Source: RGIG9608 sp045612365
Lineage (GTDB): Bacteria > Bacteroidota > Bacteroidia > Bacteroidales > Paludibacteraceae
DNA: 64,000 nucleotides
Direction: 5' to 3'
Assembly (NCBI GenBank): GCA_045612365.1
Contig: JAZKYY010000017.1
Location: forward strand, 124,001 to 188,000
Part shown: piece after piece, positions 1 through 9,130 of the stretch
Layout of the letters: every line of letters begins with the position of its first letter
Numbering within the stretch: the stretch's first letter is position 1
Notes under the pieces: generated by a model
What the model saw: the letters and a program-made list of their open reading frames with translations, nothing else
Database searches by the model: none
What the model was told of the DNA's origin: nothing
Position numbers and translations under genes: made by a program

Positions 1-1613
1 TTTTCGAACTCAGCAGCGTGAATACGAATCTCTGTTATTTGTTCGTAAGTAGCAATTTGCTTGTTCAAATGGCGTTTGTTTTTGTCCATTATTTTTGCCA
101 ATGCTTTTTCGGAAACTTTATCTGCTTTCATTGCATCTTTGTCAGGATAAACTAGCGCAATAAGTTTCGCAGCTTTGTTTTGAACAACCACGCTTTCTGC
201 TACGTAAGGCATATTATTAAGTTTTGCTTCTATTTCTTCTGGATAAATATTTTGTCCGTTTGCACTAAGAAGCATACTCTTGTTTCGTCCACGAATGTAG
301 ATGTTATTGTCTGTGTCAATGTATCCCATGTCGCCAGTATGTAACCATCCATCAGCATCGAGGGCAGCATTTGTTGCTTCTTCGTTTTTATAATAGCCAG
401 CCATTACGTTTTCTCCACGAACAAGAATTTCTCCAATTTCTTTGTATGGGTCATTTGACAAAATCTTTACTTCCATTTTTGGAAGAATCTTTCCTACAGA
501 AGTTTCTTTGTATTCTTTCCAGTGAGAATAAGAAATAAGAGGAGCACATTCGGTCATACCATAACCAACTGTGTATGGAATTCTAATTTTTTTCAAAAAT
601 GCTTCTACCTCATGGTTCAAAGGAGCTCCACCGATAACCATTTGATCAAATTTTCCACCAAAAGCATTTTTCAATTGGTAATGTATTTTAACGCCGATTA
701 CTTTTTTAATGAAAGGAAGCGACATCAAAACCTTCATGTATGGTTTATTGATGATAGGTTGAAGTTTTTTCTTATAAACCTTTTCGATAATCAATGGAAC
801 TGTGAAGATAATATCTGGTTTAATGTCAGAAAGTGCTTTCATCAAAAGTGGAGCAGCTGGCATTTTGCCCAAATATGTAGTATGAGTTCCGTCGCAGAAA
901 GATGTTAAAAAGTCAAATGCACAACAGTAAGCGTGTGCTAGTGGCAAGAAAGAAAGTACTTTCTTTTTATGTACCATCTTGGTGGTGATACCGAAAGTGA
1001 TGTTGCCAGCAAAATTGTTTGCAGTAAGCATTACGCCTTTGCTAAATCCTGTTGTTCCAGAAGTATAACTCAAGCAAACAAGGTTAGAGTTTGGTACTTC
1101 GGCATATTTAATATCATCTTTTGTAAATCCGTTTGGATACTTCTCATTGAATGCATTTTGCGCATTAGCAATGTATTCTTCGCTAGTTTTATCTTTTGCA
1201 AAAATACATTCAAAGTTTTCCAACGAGATTGCTGATTCTATATTAGGAAGATCTTCTGCGTTAAGTTTTGTCCAGATATAATCACTTGTGAAAAGTAATT
1301 TTGAATCCGAATGGTTGATGATGTTTGTAAGGTTTTCTGGTGGGAAATCTTGCAACATCGGAACAACTACAGCTCCGTAAGTAACAGTTGCAATGTAAGT
1401 AATACACCATGAAGAACCATTTTTCCCTACTAATGCAATTTTGTCGTTTTTCTGAACATTTAGTTTGTCGAACAAAAGGTGTAGTTCGGCTACGCGTTCA
1501 GCAACTTGTTGATAAGTAAATGTTTTTTTATCGAAATAATCAGTAAATGCGGGATTTTCCCAATTCTCTTTAATGCTGTTCACAAACAGCTCTACAAGAT
1601 TTTCTTTTATCAT
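1..1613 (-). CDS. AMP-binding long-chain acyl-CoA synthetase (3' end beyond window)
   Basis: Translating the minus strand from the ATG at 1613 gives an open frame to the left edge, so the C-terminus lies outside the window. It is an ANL-superfamily adenylate-forming enzyme that activates a fatty or other carboxylic acid with ATP and then CoA. Visible motifs are the phosphate loop YTSGTTGFSKGVML, the GYGMTECAPL motif and the TGDMG hinge region. It is a close paralogue of the full-length enzyme at 53252-54877: both begin with a short helix followed by a Thr-Tyr 'FTY/MTY' strand and share the GYGMTECAPL block. The gene stands alone, divergent from mrp, with a TAnnTTTG promoter box just upstream. 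The exact acyl substrate cannot be told from sequence. Confidence 0.9.
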   Translation of the reverse strand, partial: MIKENLVELFVNSIKENWENPAFTDYFDKKTFTYQQVAERVAELHLLFDKLNVQKNDKIALVGKNGSSWCITYIATVTYGAVVVPMLQDFPPENLTNIINHSDSKLLFTSDYIWTKLNAEDLPNIESAISLENFECIFAKDKTSEEYIANAQNAFNEKYPNGFTKDDIKYAEVPNSNLVCLSYTSGTTGFSKGVMLTANNFAGNITFGITTKMVHKKKVLSFLPLAHAYCCAFDFLTSFCDGTHTTYLGKMPAAPLLMKALSDIKPDIIFTVPLIIEKVYKKKLQPIINKPYMKVLMSLPFIKKVIGVKIHYQLKNAFGGKFDQMVIGGAPLNHEVEAFLKKIRIPYTVGYGMTECAPLISYSHWKEYKETSVGKILPKMEVKILSNDPYKEIGEILVRGENVMAGYYKNEEATNAALDADGWLHTGDMGYIDTDNNIYIRGRNKSMLLSANGQNIYPEEIEAKLNNMPYVAESVVVQNKAAKLIALVYPDKDAMKADKVSEKALAKIMDKNKRHLNKQIATYEQITEIRIHAAEFE

Positions 1614-1640
1614 TACTTTCTTAAATTAAAATTAGCGTGG

Positions 1641-1670
1641 CAAAAGTAGTTAATTTTTTGTAATAACAAT
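1641..1670 (-). promoter_or_regulatory. Promoter of the left acyl-CoA synthetase gene
   Basis: Read on the minus strand, 1648-1641 is TACTTTTG, a match to the Bacteroidota -7 box. The sequence ATTG lies 18 bases further upstream where the -33 element belongs. It sits 28 bases before the ATG. Confidence 0.6.
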
Positions 1671-1750
1671 AATAACCATTCATAAAGATTGCACAAAAAT
1701 TGATTTTTTGTGCAAAATAGGTTTCAATAAAGAAAGTGTAGCTTCTATTT

Positions 1751-1781
1751 TTTTACAACTTATAACTAATGTTTACCTTTG
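1751..1781 (+). promoter_or_regulatory. Promoter of mrp
   Basis: TACCTTTG at 1774-1781 matches the -7 consensus, with TTTT 19 bases upstream at 1751-1754. Because the box lies inside the upstream extension of the mrp frame (ATG at 1769), it argues that translation starts at the later ATG at 1799. Confidence 0.65.
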
Positions 1782-1798
1782 CCAAAAAAAAAGAAGGT

Positions 1799-2866
1799 AT
1801 GACTCTTTATCCACAATTAATTATAGATGCGCTCAAAAAGGTACGTTATCCTGCATCGGGCAAAGACATCGTTTCGGAAGAAATGTTGGAAGATGATATT
1901 CGAATCGAAGGAAATAAGGTCTCTTTTTCCTTGTTGCTGAAACCCAATGATCCTTTTGCAAAGTCTCTTGTCAAGGCTTGCGAACAAGCTATTCTGACAT
2001 ACGTTGGAGCCGAAGTGGATATTCGTGGTAATATTGCTATAAAAAGTGTTGTTCCTCAAAACGTAGAAAAGCAAAAACCACTATCGCAGGTCAAACATAT
2101 AGTGGCTATCGCGTCTGGCAAAGGCGGTGTGGGAAAATCAACAATTTCTGCTAATTTGGCTATTGCTCTTGCTCAAAAAGGTTACAAGGTAGGTTTGCTT
2201 GATGCTGATATTTTTGGACCATCTATCCCTAAAATGTTCAACATCGAAGATGCTCGACCTTATGCAGTAGAGGTAGAAGGAAAACAACTTATGAAGCCAA
2301 TAGAACAGTATGGAGTAAAGATTCTATCAATAGGTTTTTTTGTTGATCCTAGTAGTGCTCTTATTTGGCGTGGAGGTATGGCGAGTAATGCGTTGAAGCA
2401 ACTGATTACCGAAGCAGATTGGGGAGAGTTGGACTATTTTCTTATTGATCTTCCTCCAGGAACAAGCGATATTCATCTTACTTTGGTACAACTTCTGCAA
2501 CTTACGGGAAGTGTGATTGTATCTACTCCACAGGAAGTGGCTCTTGCAGATGCGCGGAAAGGAATACAAATGTTCAAAACGGACAAAATAAATGTTCCTA
2601 TTTTGGGTCTGGTGGAAAATATGGCATGGTTTGTCCCTGCAGAACTTCCAGAAAACAAATATTATATTTTTGGGAAAGAAGGTTGTAAAAAGTTGGCAGA
2701 AGAGATGGGATCTCCTTTGCTTGCTCAGATACCAATTGTTCAAAGTATCCGCGAAAGTGGAGATGCTGGAGCTCCTGCTGCGTTGAACGTAGTATCTATT
2801 TCTGGAATGGCATTTGCTTCTTTGGCTGAAAATATGATTGCCGAAATTGAAAAATTAGAAAAATAG
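1799..2866 (+). CDS. mrp: Mrp/NBP35-family P-loop ATPase
   Basis: This 355-residue protein has an N-terminal MIP18/DUF59-like domain (residues 1-80) and a deviant Walker A P-loop, SGKGGVGKS, at residues 106-114. The Walker B-like segment IDLPPGTSD is also present. Family members carry or load iron-sulfur clusters onto apoproteins as cytosolic dimers. The CxxC pair that classical Mrp/ApbC proteins use to hold the bridging cluster is not visible: the region after ENMAWF reads PAELPENKYYIFGKEGC and has only one Cys. The start at 1799 was preferred over 1769 because the promoter box lies between them and MTLYP is a natural family N-terminus. The next gene follows after 23 bases. Confidence 0.93.
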   Translation: MTLYPQLIIDALKKVRYPASGKDIVSEEMLEDDIRIEGNKVSFSLLLKPNDPFAKSLVKACEQAILTYVGAEVDIRGNIAIKSVVPQNVEKQKPLSQVKHIVAIASGKGGVGKSTISANLAIALAQKGYKVGLLDADIFGPSIPKMFNIEDARPYAVEVEGKQLMKPIEQYGVKILSIGFFVDPSSALIWRGGMASNALKQLITEADWGELDYFLIDLPPGTSDIHLTLVQLLQLTGSVIVSTPQEVALADARKGIQMFKTDKINVPILGLVENMAWFVPAELPENKYYIFGKEGCKKLAEEMGSPLLAQIPIVQSIRESGDAGAPAALNVVSISGMAFASLAENMIAEIEKLEK

Positions 2867-2889
2867 AACATCTTTTTTTATTTTTACAA

Positions 2890-4122
2890 ATGGTTCTCAA
2901 TTATATCTGGATTTCTCTTTTGTCGATTTCTATTTTAGTGGGAATGGTGCATACAATCGTTGTGGGCGATTCCACTCTTCTTTCCGAAATAATGAACTCA
3001 ACGTTTTCATCCGCAAAAAATGGTTTTGAAATCTCTTTGGGGTTGACCGGTGTGTTATCGCTTTGGTTGGGAATAATGAAGATTGGAGAAAATGCTGGAG
3101 TCATTAGCGCAATGTCGAAGTTAGTATCTCCATTTTTCTGCAAAATATTTCCAGATTTGCCCAGAAATCATCCAGCGATGGGGTCTATTTTTATGAACAT
3201 CTCTGCCAATATGCTTGGGCTTGATAATGCTGCTACCCCTCTCGGACTTAAAGCAATGAGAGAAATGCAAGAGGTTAATCCTAAGAAAGATACAGCATCA
3301 AATCCAATGATAATGTTTTTGGTGCTTAACACCTCCGGACTGACACTTATTCCGGTTTCGGTACTTGTTTATCGTGCTCAGTTGGGAGCAGCTCATCCTA
3401 GCGATGTTTTTTTGCCGATACTTTTGGCGACCTATTTTTCGTCATTGGCTGGATTGATAGCAGTTGCTATTGCTCAAAAAATAAATCTTTTTCAGAAAAA
3501 TATTCTTTTGACCTTAGGGGTTCTTACCGCAGTTGTTGTAGGAATAATATTTTTGTTTGCTCAAATGAGTCAAGAAGAAATTCAACGATATTCATCATTT
3601 ATTGCTAATTTTCTTCTCCTTGGAATTATTTTAGCTTTCATTATTTCAGGCGCAATCAAAAAGGTAAATGTTTACGAATCGTTCATTGAAGGAGCCAAAG
3701 AAGGTTTTAAGGTAGCAATAGGAATTGTTCCTTATTTGATTGCGATACTTGTAGCTGTGGGGATGTTTCGTGCTTCTGGCGCAATGGATTGGATTATCCT
3801 TGGCGTAGAAAAGTTTGTTTCTTTTTTAGGATTGAACACAGATTTTGTTGGTGCGCTCCCAACTGCCATAATGAAACCACTCAGTGGAAGTGGCGCTCGT
3901 GGAATGATGATTGATGCAATGACTACCTATGGAGCAGATTCATTTGTTGGAAGGTTGGTTTGTATTCTTCAGGGGTCTACCGATACTACTTTTTATATTC
4001 TTGCTGTTTATTTTGGTTCTGTGGGAATTGTAAAAACTCGTTATGCTCTTTCTTGCGGTCTTATTGCCGATGCAGTTGGAATAATTTCCGCTATTGTTAT
4101 AGGATATTTCTTTTTTGGATAA
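2890..4122 (+). CDS. Nucleoside-recognition (Gate) domain membrane protein, SpmA/SpmB-like
   Basis: This is a 410-residue polytopic membrane protein with about ten hydrophobic segments. Two halves each look like a nucleoside-recognition/Gate domain: the first contains ISANMLGLDNAATPLGLKAM and the second contains a PLSGSGARGMMIDAM stretch. The Asn-Ala-Ala-Thr-Pro block is typical of the fused SpmA-SpmB proteins found in non-sporulating Bacteroidota. Such proteins are usually annotated as spore maturation proteins, but the substrate is unknown and this lineage does not sporulate. It lies 23 bases after mrp and is probably co-transcribed with it. Confidence 0.8.
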   Translation: MVLNYIWISLLSISILVGMVHTIVVGDSTLLSEIMNSTFSSAKNGFEISLGLTGVLSLWLGIMKIGENAGVISAMSKLVSPFFCKIFPDLPRNHPAMGSIFMNISANMLGLDNAATPLGLKAMREMQEVNPKKDTASNPMIMFLVLNTSGLTLIPVSVLVYRAQLGAAHPSDVFLPILLATYFSSLAGLIAVAIAQKINLFQKNILLTLGVLTAVVVGIIFLFAQMSQEEIQRYSSFIANFLLLGIILAFIISGAIKKVNVYESFIEGAKEGFKVAIGIVPYLIAILVAVGMFRASGAMDWIILGVEKFVSFLGLNTDFVGALPTAIMKPLSGSGARGMMIDAMTTYGADSFVGRLVCILQGSTDTTFYILAVYFGSVGIVKTRYALSCGLIADAVGIISAIVIGYFFFG

Positions 4123-4145
4123 AGAAAAAATAAATATTATATTTG
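4114..4145 (+). promoter_or_regulatory. Promoter of the zapA transcription unit
   Basis: TTTG at 4114-4117 is followed after 20 bases by TATATTTG at 4138-4145, both matching the consensus boxes. The -33 box overlaps the end of the preceding gene. The first ATG of the unit is 20 bases downstream. Confidence 0.7.
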
Positions 4146-4165
4146 CATGAATTTTCATTCTAAAA

Positions 4166-4459
4166 ATGGATAGTCGGCGTCAAGAATTTTTCGAAGCATT
4201 TGAAGGTGATTTTCGTTTGTTACTGGTAAAATACAATGAGTTAAAAGAGAAACTTGCAGAAACAGAACGAAAACTGAATGAAAAAAACGAAGATTTGATG
4301 GCTGCCCACAAAGAAATTTTAGAGTGGCGCAATAATTACAACCGATTGCAAGTGGCTAAATCCTTGTCAGTTACTAGAGAAGAAAGGGATGTTGCTTATC
4401 GGAAAATAAGTAATTTGATGCGAAAAATAGATAATTGTTTAGTTTTACTTAACGAATAA
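4166..4459 (+). CDS. Small coiled-coil protein upstream of zapA
   Basis: This 97-residue protein is acidic and basic by turns and almost entirely helical. Residues 20-60 (YNELKEKLAETERKLNEKNE and onward) have a clear heptad pattern. No catalytic motif, signal peptide or membrane segment is seen. It ends 1 base before zapA, so it is translationally close to it. The position and coiled-coil character suggest a cell-division accessory protein of ZapB type, but this is inference from context. No family name is claimed. Confidence 0.8.
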   Translation: MDSRRQEFFEAFEGDFRLLLVKYNELKEKLAETERKLNEKNEDLMAAHKEILEWRNNYNRLQVAKSLSVTREERDVAYRKISNLMRKIDNCLVLLNE

Positions 4460-4460
4460 T

Positions 4461-4757
4461 ATGCCAAGTGAGAGATTGACGATTTCGGTAGTTCTCGGAG
4501 GTCGAAAAGTTCAGTTGGATATAGACAGGGCTGATGAAGAAGTTTATCGTAGCGCAGCACAACGATTGAATGAGATTGTTTCGTTTTATCGGAAGAATTA
4601 TTCGGAAGTTGATGGAGAAATGATTCTTTTAATGTCGGCATACAACGCGGTGGTAAACCATTTGACAGAAAAAAAACTAGCTAAAGAAGATATAGACAAG
4701 TTAGAAGCAAGTTTTTCTCAATTAAGTAATGAACTAAAAGATTGTTTGAGTGAATAA
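4461..4757 (+). CDS. zapA: Cell division protein ZapA
   Basis: This 98-residue protein has the ZapA layout. A short beta-strand N-terminus (RLTISVVLGGRKVQLDIDRA) leads into the conserved YRSAAQRLNEIVSFYR helix and a long C-terminal coiled coil for dimer and tetramer formation. ZapA bundles FtsZ filaments at midcell. The gene follows the coiled-coil protein by one base and precedes rny by 126 bases. It was identified from the pattern of the first 45 residues and its length. Confidence 0.85.
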   Translation: MPSERLTISVVLGGRKVQLDIDRADEEVYRSAAQRLNEIVSFYRKNYSEVDGEMILLMSAYNAVVNHLTEKKLAKEDIDKLEASFSQLSNELKDCLSE

Positions 4758-4883
4758 GAGATAGAAATAGTTATTTATTTTCTCAAAAAAGTTTTTCGCA
4801 TTAACTTTCCAAAAATAAAAGGGGAGATGATGCGTTTTTTGTTTAATTAAGAAAGGTTTATTAATAAATTAAAATACTAAAAT

Positions 4884-6395
4884 ATGAGTACAATAATATT
4901 TACAACAGTTTCCATTCTTGCTGGATTTGCAGGAGGATGGGCTATTTGCGTGTTTTCGTCAAGAGCGAAAATGCGTCGCTTGATGGCAGATGCAGAATCT
5001 GAAGCAGAGAATTTGAAAAAGAAAAAATTACTTGAAGTAAAAGAAAAGTTTTTCAATCTTAAATCGGAACACGACAAACAAGTTGTTGCCAACAATGCAA
5101 AAATACAACAAAGAGAATTGTCTCTTAATCAACGTCAAGGCGAACTCCAACGTCGAAGCAATGAGCTTGATGCAACTCGTAAGAATTTGGATAATCAATT
5201 GCAAATGTTGGACGAAAAACGCAAAGAACTTGAACGTAGTCAGAAGCAAGTGACCGACCAATTGGCAGCAATTTCAGGATTGTCGCCTGAAGACGCTAAA
5301 GCTCAGCTTATAGAATCGCTAAAAGAAGAAGCAAAAACTGATGCTATGGCGTATGTAAACGAAATGATGGAGGAGGCTAAAATGACAGCAAACAAAGAAG
5401 CAAAACGTGTCATTATCCAAACTATTCAACGTGTTGCAACGGAAACTGCTATTGAAAATTCTGTAACTGTGTTCAATATTGAGAGTGATGAGGTAAAAGG
5501 TCGTATTATTGGTCGCGAAGGAAGAAATATTCGTGCTTTGGAAGCGGCTACAGGTGTTGAAATTATTGTGGATGACACGCCTGAAGCTATCGTGCTTTCT
5601 GGTTTCGATCCAGTTCGTCGCGAAATTGCTCGTTTGGCATTGCATCAGTTGGTTGTTGACGGACGTATTCACCCTGCTCGTATCGAAGAGGTTGTAGCAA
5701 AAACTCGTAAGCAAGTAGAAGAAGAAATTGTGGAAGTAGGAAAACGTACTACAATTGATTTGGGAATTCATGGTTTGCATCCAGAACTTATTCGTTTGGT
5801 TGGTAAAATGAAATATCGTTCGTCATACGGACAAAACTTGCTTCAACATGCTCGCGAAACAGCAAATCTTTGTGCTATTATGGCATCGGAACTAGGTTTG
5901 AATCCTCAAAAGGCAAAACGCGCAGGTTTGCTTCACGATATTGGTAAAGTACCTGATGATCAACCAGAACTTCCACATGCTATTTTGGGTATGAATTTGG
6001 CAGAAAAATATAAGGAAAAACCTGATGTTTGCAATGCTATTGGAGCTCACCACGACGAGGTAGAAATGACTTCGCTTTTGGCTCCAATTGTACAAGTTTG
6101 TGATGCAATTTCTGGTGCTCGCCCAGGCGCTCGTCGCGAGATTGTGGAAGCATATATCAAACGTTTGAACGATTTGGAAAACTTAGCACTTTCTTACCCT
6201 GGTGTTTTGAAAACCTATGCAATACAAGCAGGGCGTGAGTTGCGTGTGATTGTAGGCGCAGACAAAGTTGATGACAAAACGGTAGAAACATTATCTTACG
6301 ATATTGCTAAAAAAATTCAAGACGAAATGACTTACCCAGGACAAGTAAAAATTACAGTAATTCGTGAAACTCGTGCGGTAAGTTATGCTAAATAA
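4884..6395 (+). CDS. rny: Ribonuclease Y
   Basis: RNase Y is a membrane-anchored endoribonuclease that initiates mRNA decay. The 503-residue protein has one N-terminal membrane helix (residues 4-24), then a long charged coiled coil (about 30-190). A KH RNA-binding domain follows with GRIIGREGRN at 206-215, and an HD domain with the metal-binding pair HD at 351-352 (LLHDIGKVPDD). Length and order match the family. The gene lies downstream of zapA and 17 bases before the 730-residue protein gene. Confidence 0.97.
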   Translation: MSTIIFTTVSILAGFAGGWAICVFSSRAKMRRLMADAESEAENLKKKKLLEVKEKFFNLKSEHDKQVVANNAKIQQRELSLNQRQGELQRRSNELDATRKNLDNQLQMLDEKRKELERSQKQVTDQLAAISGLSPEDAKAQLIESLKEEAKTDAMAYVNEMMEEAKMTANKEAKRVIIQTIQRVATETAIENSVTVFNIESDEVKGRIIGREGRNIRALEAATGVEIIVDDTPEAIVLSGFDPVRREIARLALHQLVVDGRIHPARIEEVVAKTRKQVEEEIVEVGKRTTIDLGIHGLHPELIRLVGKMKYRSSYGQNLLQHARETANLCAIMASELGLNPQKAKRAGLLHDIGKVPDDQPELPHAILGMNLAEKYKEKPDVCNAIGAHHDEVEMTSLLAPIVQVCDAISGARPGARREIVEAYIKRLNDLENLALSYPGVLKTYAIQAGRELRVIVGADKVDDKTVETLSYDIAKKIQDEMTYPGQVKITVIRETRAVSYAK

Positions 6396-6412
6396 GAAAT
6401 AGAATTTAAGAA

Positions 6413-8605
6413 ATGGAAAAATATAAATTTACGTTTCAGAACATCGGCGGATCTACTCGAGTGAAACTTCAATCAGGGGAAGATTTGTGCCATCTTGCCG
6501 AATTGGACGAAAAGATGTGGACTGTGCTTTCTTGTCCAACAAAAGGTTTGCATATTGACGAGAAAACTCTGGAATACATTGATACGAATGGCGACGAAAG
6601 AATCCATGTAAATGATGTAATTGCTGCTGCTCAATGGTTGACGTCGGTGGTAAAAAATCCTGATGAAATTTTGGAAGGAAAAAGTAGCATTGCTCTCAAT
6701 CAAATAAATATTGAAACGGAGATTGGAAAAAAACTTTACAAGTCGGCTACAGAAATTTTGAAAAATTTAGGAAAAGCTACTGAAGAAATTTCAATCGCAG
6801 ATACGGCTGATAGTTTGGCAATTTTCTCAAAAACACGTTTCAATGGCGATGGTGTAATTACAAATTCTTCAGCGGATAGCGAAGAACAGAAAAAGCTAAT
6901 AGATGCCATTATTGCTACTGTAGGAGGTTGTACTGATCGCAGTGGAGAAATGGGTGTAAATGCGGAACAAATTGAAGCTTTTTATAAAGCTCTTGCTGAT
7001 TATTCTGCTTGGCAAAAAAATGTTGTAGAGGCTCCCTTTGGCGATGATACAGATAAAGCAATTACTCTTTATAATGCACTAGATGCAAAAATCAAGGATT
7101 TCTTTTTGCGTAGCAAATTAGCAGCTTTTGATGCTAATGCTGCAGCGGCTCTTGATGTACAAGTTTCTCGTATTGAAGCAATAAGTGCTGAGAATTTGAC
7201 GGAAAAATTAGAAGAAATTGCCTCGTATCCAATTGCTCGTATCAATGCCGATTCGGTAATTGATTTGTCAGTAACAATCAACCCAGTTTGGGCGGATAAA
7301 TTTTTGCAATTAAAATCAATTGCTTTTGCAAAGAAGAAAACGCTTTCGGAAGCCGATTGGGTGACTTTAGGTAAAAGTTTCGAGCCTTATATTGCTTGGA
7401 AATCGGCAAAAGTTGGTACAGTGGTTGAGTCTTTGGGAATTGAAACTATTCAACAATTGTGCGAAGAAAATAAAAAAGATGAGTTGCTTAAAATTGTAGA
7501 ACACGATAAAGCTTTGGCAGAGGAAGCAAACGAAATTGGTTCTGTGGATAAGTTGTTGCACTTGTATCGCGATTTCTTTACGTTGTTGAAAAACTTTGTT
7601 ACGTTCCAAGATTTTTATTCTACGGATAAAGGAGTAAAAGCTATTTTTCAAGCTGGTAAACTTGTTATCGACCAACGTGCTTGCCATTTGTGTATAAAAG
7701 TCACCGATATGGCAAAGCAAAATACGATGGCTGCTGCAAGCGGAATGTACTTGATTTTCTGCGATTGTGTTTGCAAACAAAAAGCTGAAAAATTACAAAT
7801 AGTTGCTGCTATGACGCAAGGCGATACTGGCGATTTAATGGTAGGTAAAAACGCTATTTTCTACGATCGCGACGAATTGGATTGGGATGCTGTGGTTACA
7901 AAGATTATTGATAACCCGATTAGTATTTCGCAAGCTTTTTGGTCACCTTATAGAAGAATTTCTACTTGGGTGGAAAACTTGATTAACAAGCGAGCAGCCG
8001 AAAAAGACTCCAAAATGATGGAGGAAGCTACTGCAAAACTATCTGCAACTCCTGAGTTGAAACCTGCTGATGGAAGCAAAGCAGCTACTCCTGTTCCACC
8101 ATTTGATATTGCTAAATTTGCAGGGATATTTGCTGCTATAGGGATGGCGTTAGGAATGATAGGAACAGCCTTGGTGAGTGTAGCGGAAGGTTTCGCAGCT
8201 CTAACTTGGTGGCAATGTATTTTAGTGTTTGTTGGTATTATTTTATTTGTCTCAGGTCCATCTATGGTGATGGCTTGGCTCAAACTTCGTCGTCGTAATA
8301 TCGCTCCGATTCTTAATGCAAATGGTTGGGCGATGAATGCTTCGTCAATTGTAAATATCACGTTTGGTGGAACTTTGACAGAAATTGCTCATTTTCCCAA
8401 AATAAAAATGCAAGACCCATTTGCCAAGAAAAAAATGCCTGCTTGGAAAAAATGGTTGATAATAATTTCTACAGCGCTTGTTTTGGCTGGAGCGGCTGTT
8501 TCTGTTTGGTATTATTTTGAGAATAACAAGGAAGTAGTAGCAACTGAAGAACCTTGCGTAGAACAAGTTGCTGATGGAGAAACTCCCACAGAGGTGGCAG
8601 AGTAA
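6413..8605 (+). CDS. Uncharacterised 730-residue membrane protein with EF-hand-like loop
   Basis: I do not recognise a named family. Residues 57-68 read DTNGDERIHVND, which fits the first, third, fifth and last positions of a calcium-binding EF-hand loop. A second partial loop, FNGDGVI, lies near residue 143. The middle (about 180-540) is hydrophilic and helical, with a few Cys near residues 425-455. Near the C-terminus there are two adjacent membrane segments (about 565-620) and a third around residue 690, followed by an acidic tail. There is no signal peptide, so most of the chain is predicted cytoplasmic. The gene is 17 bases after rny, suggesting co-expression. Confidence 0.8.
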   Translation: MEKYKFTFQNIGGSTRVKLQSGEDLCHLAELDEKMWTVLSCPTKGLHIDEKTLEYIDTNGDERIHVNDVIAAAQWLTSVVKNPDEILEGKSSIALNQINIETEIGKKLYKSATEILKNLGKATEEISIADTADSLAIFSKTRFNGDGVITNSSADSEEQKKLIDAIIATVGGCTDRSGEMGVNAEQIEAFYKALADYSAWQKNVVEAPFGDDTDKAITLYNALDAKIKDFFLRSKLAAFDANAAAALDVQVSRIEAISAENLTEKLEEIASYPIARINADSVIDLSVTINPVWADKFLQLKSIAFAKKKTLSEADWVTLGKSFEPYIAWKSAKVGTVVESLGIETIQQLCEENKKDELLKIVEHDKALAEEANEIGSVDKLLHLYRDFFTLLKNFVTFQDFYSTDKGVKAIFQAGKLVIDQRACHLCIKVTDMAKQNTMAAASGMYLIFCDCVCKQKAEKLQIVAAMTQGDTGDLMVGKNAIFYDRDELDWDAVVTKIIDNPISISQAFWSPYRRISTWVENLINKRAAEKDSKMMEEATAKLSATPELKPADGSKAATPVPPFDIAKFAGIFAAIGMALGMIGTALVSVAEGFAALTWWQCILVFVGIILFVSGPSMVMAWLKLRRRNIAPILNANGWAMNASSIVNITFGGTLTEIAHFPKIKMQDPFAKKKMPAWKKWLIIISTALVLAGAAVSVWYYFENNKEVVATEEPCVEQVADGETPTEVAE

Positions 8606-8616
8606 TAAATACCTTA

Positions 8617-9008
8617 GGGGCTGTTTGGTTTTGACAGCGGGTAGAAGAGGTATGTAAGCATGCAGTGCGTTGTCGGATAGCACTTTAATCATAGACGGCA
8701 AAATATAACTGGCGAAACAAATTACGCTCTTGCTGCTTAATCGAAGTATAGTAGATTAGCTTTATTCCATCGCAGATGATGGAACGAGACATCTCCCGAA
8801 TGCCAAGTCCCGAAGCGGTTCGACAAGGAGGTGTAGGAAAATCGGGAATAGTTTTGGTAGGCCGTGCTGCCAAAATGAAATTTTAGCGGATAAGGTGTCA
8901 ATTGGTGGCTTCGGTCTTGTTGGCACACGAAAACTGAAGGCGAAGATAAGCATGTAGAAAGCATATTGCTTCCTCGTTTGGACACGGGTTCGACTCCCGT
9001 CAGCTCCA
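8617..9008 (+). ncRNA. ssrA: tmRNA (one-piece)
   Basis: tmRNA rescues ribosomes stalled on broken mRNA and tags the product for proteolysis. The 5' end GGGGCTG pairs with CAGCTCC at 9001-9007, with one G-U pair. The T-arm is ACGGG-TTCGACT-CCCGT, and a discriminator A follows at 9008. CCA is not encoded. The tag frame is at 8711-8740 and reads GETNYALAA then TAA, the expected hydrophobic degradation signal. The length of 392 bases is normal. The last 29 bases plus CA recur inverted at 33971-34001. Confidence 0.97.
8711..8740 (+). other. tmRNA tag-peptide reading frame
   Basis: Ten codons, ggc gaa aca aat tac gct ctt gct gct taa, encode GETNYALAA. The start is set by analogy with known Bacteroidota tags rather than by a start codon. 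The C-terminal ALAA is the protease recognition end. Confidence 0.9.
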
Positions 9009-9130
9009 CAAATTTGCGCTTTTTGTCAGTTCTGTTTTTGACAAAAGGGCAGTTTTGTTTTGAAACATATGTAAAAATATGTTTTGGCAAAATTATTGTA
9101 AGCAAATAACGAAGAAATAAAATTTTTAAG

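Noticed and set aside
4758..4883. A 6S RNA gene between zapA and rny
   Set aside because: The gap is only 126 bases, shorter than usual 6S RNA, and I could not find the long central bubble structure.
8610..8617. TACCTTAG as the ssrA promoter box
   Set aside because: It overlaps the first base of the mature RNA, so it cannot be a -7 element for that end.
9021..9046. A terminator after ssrA (TTTTGTCA/TGACAAAA)
   Set aside because: The stem is not followed by a T tract and the loop is T-rich, so it was left unassigned.
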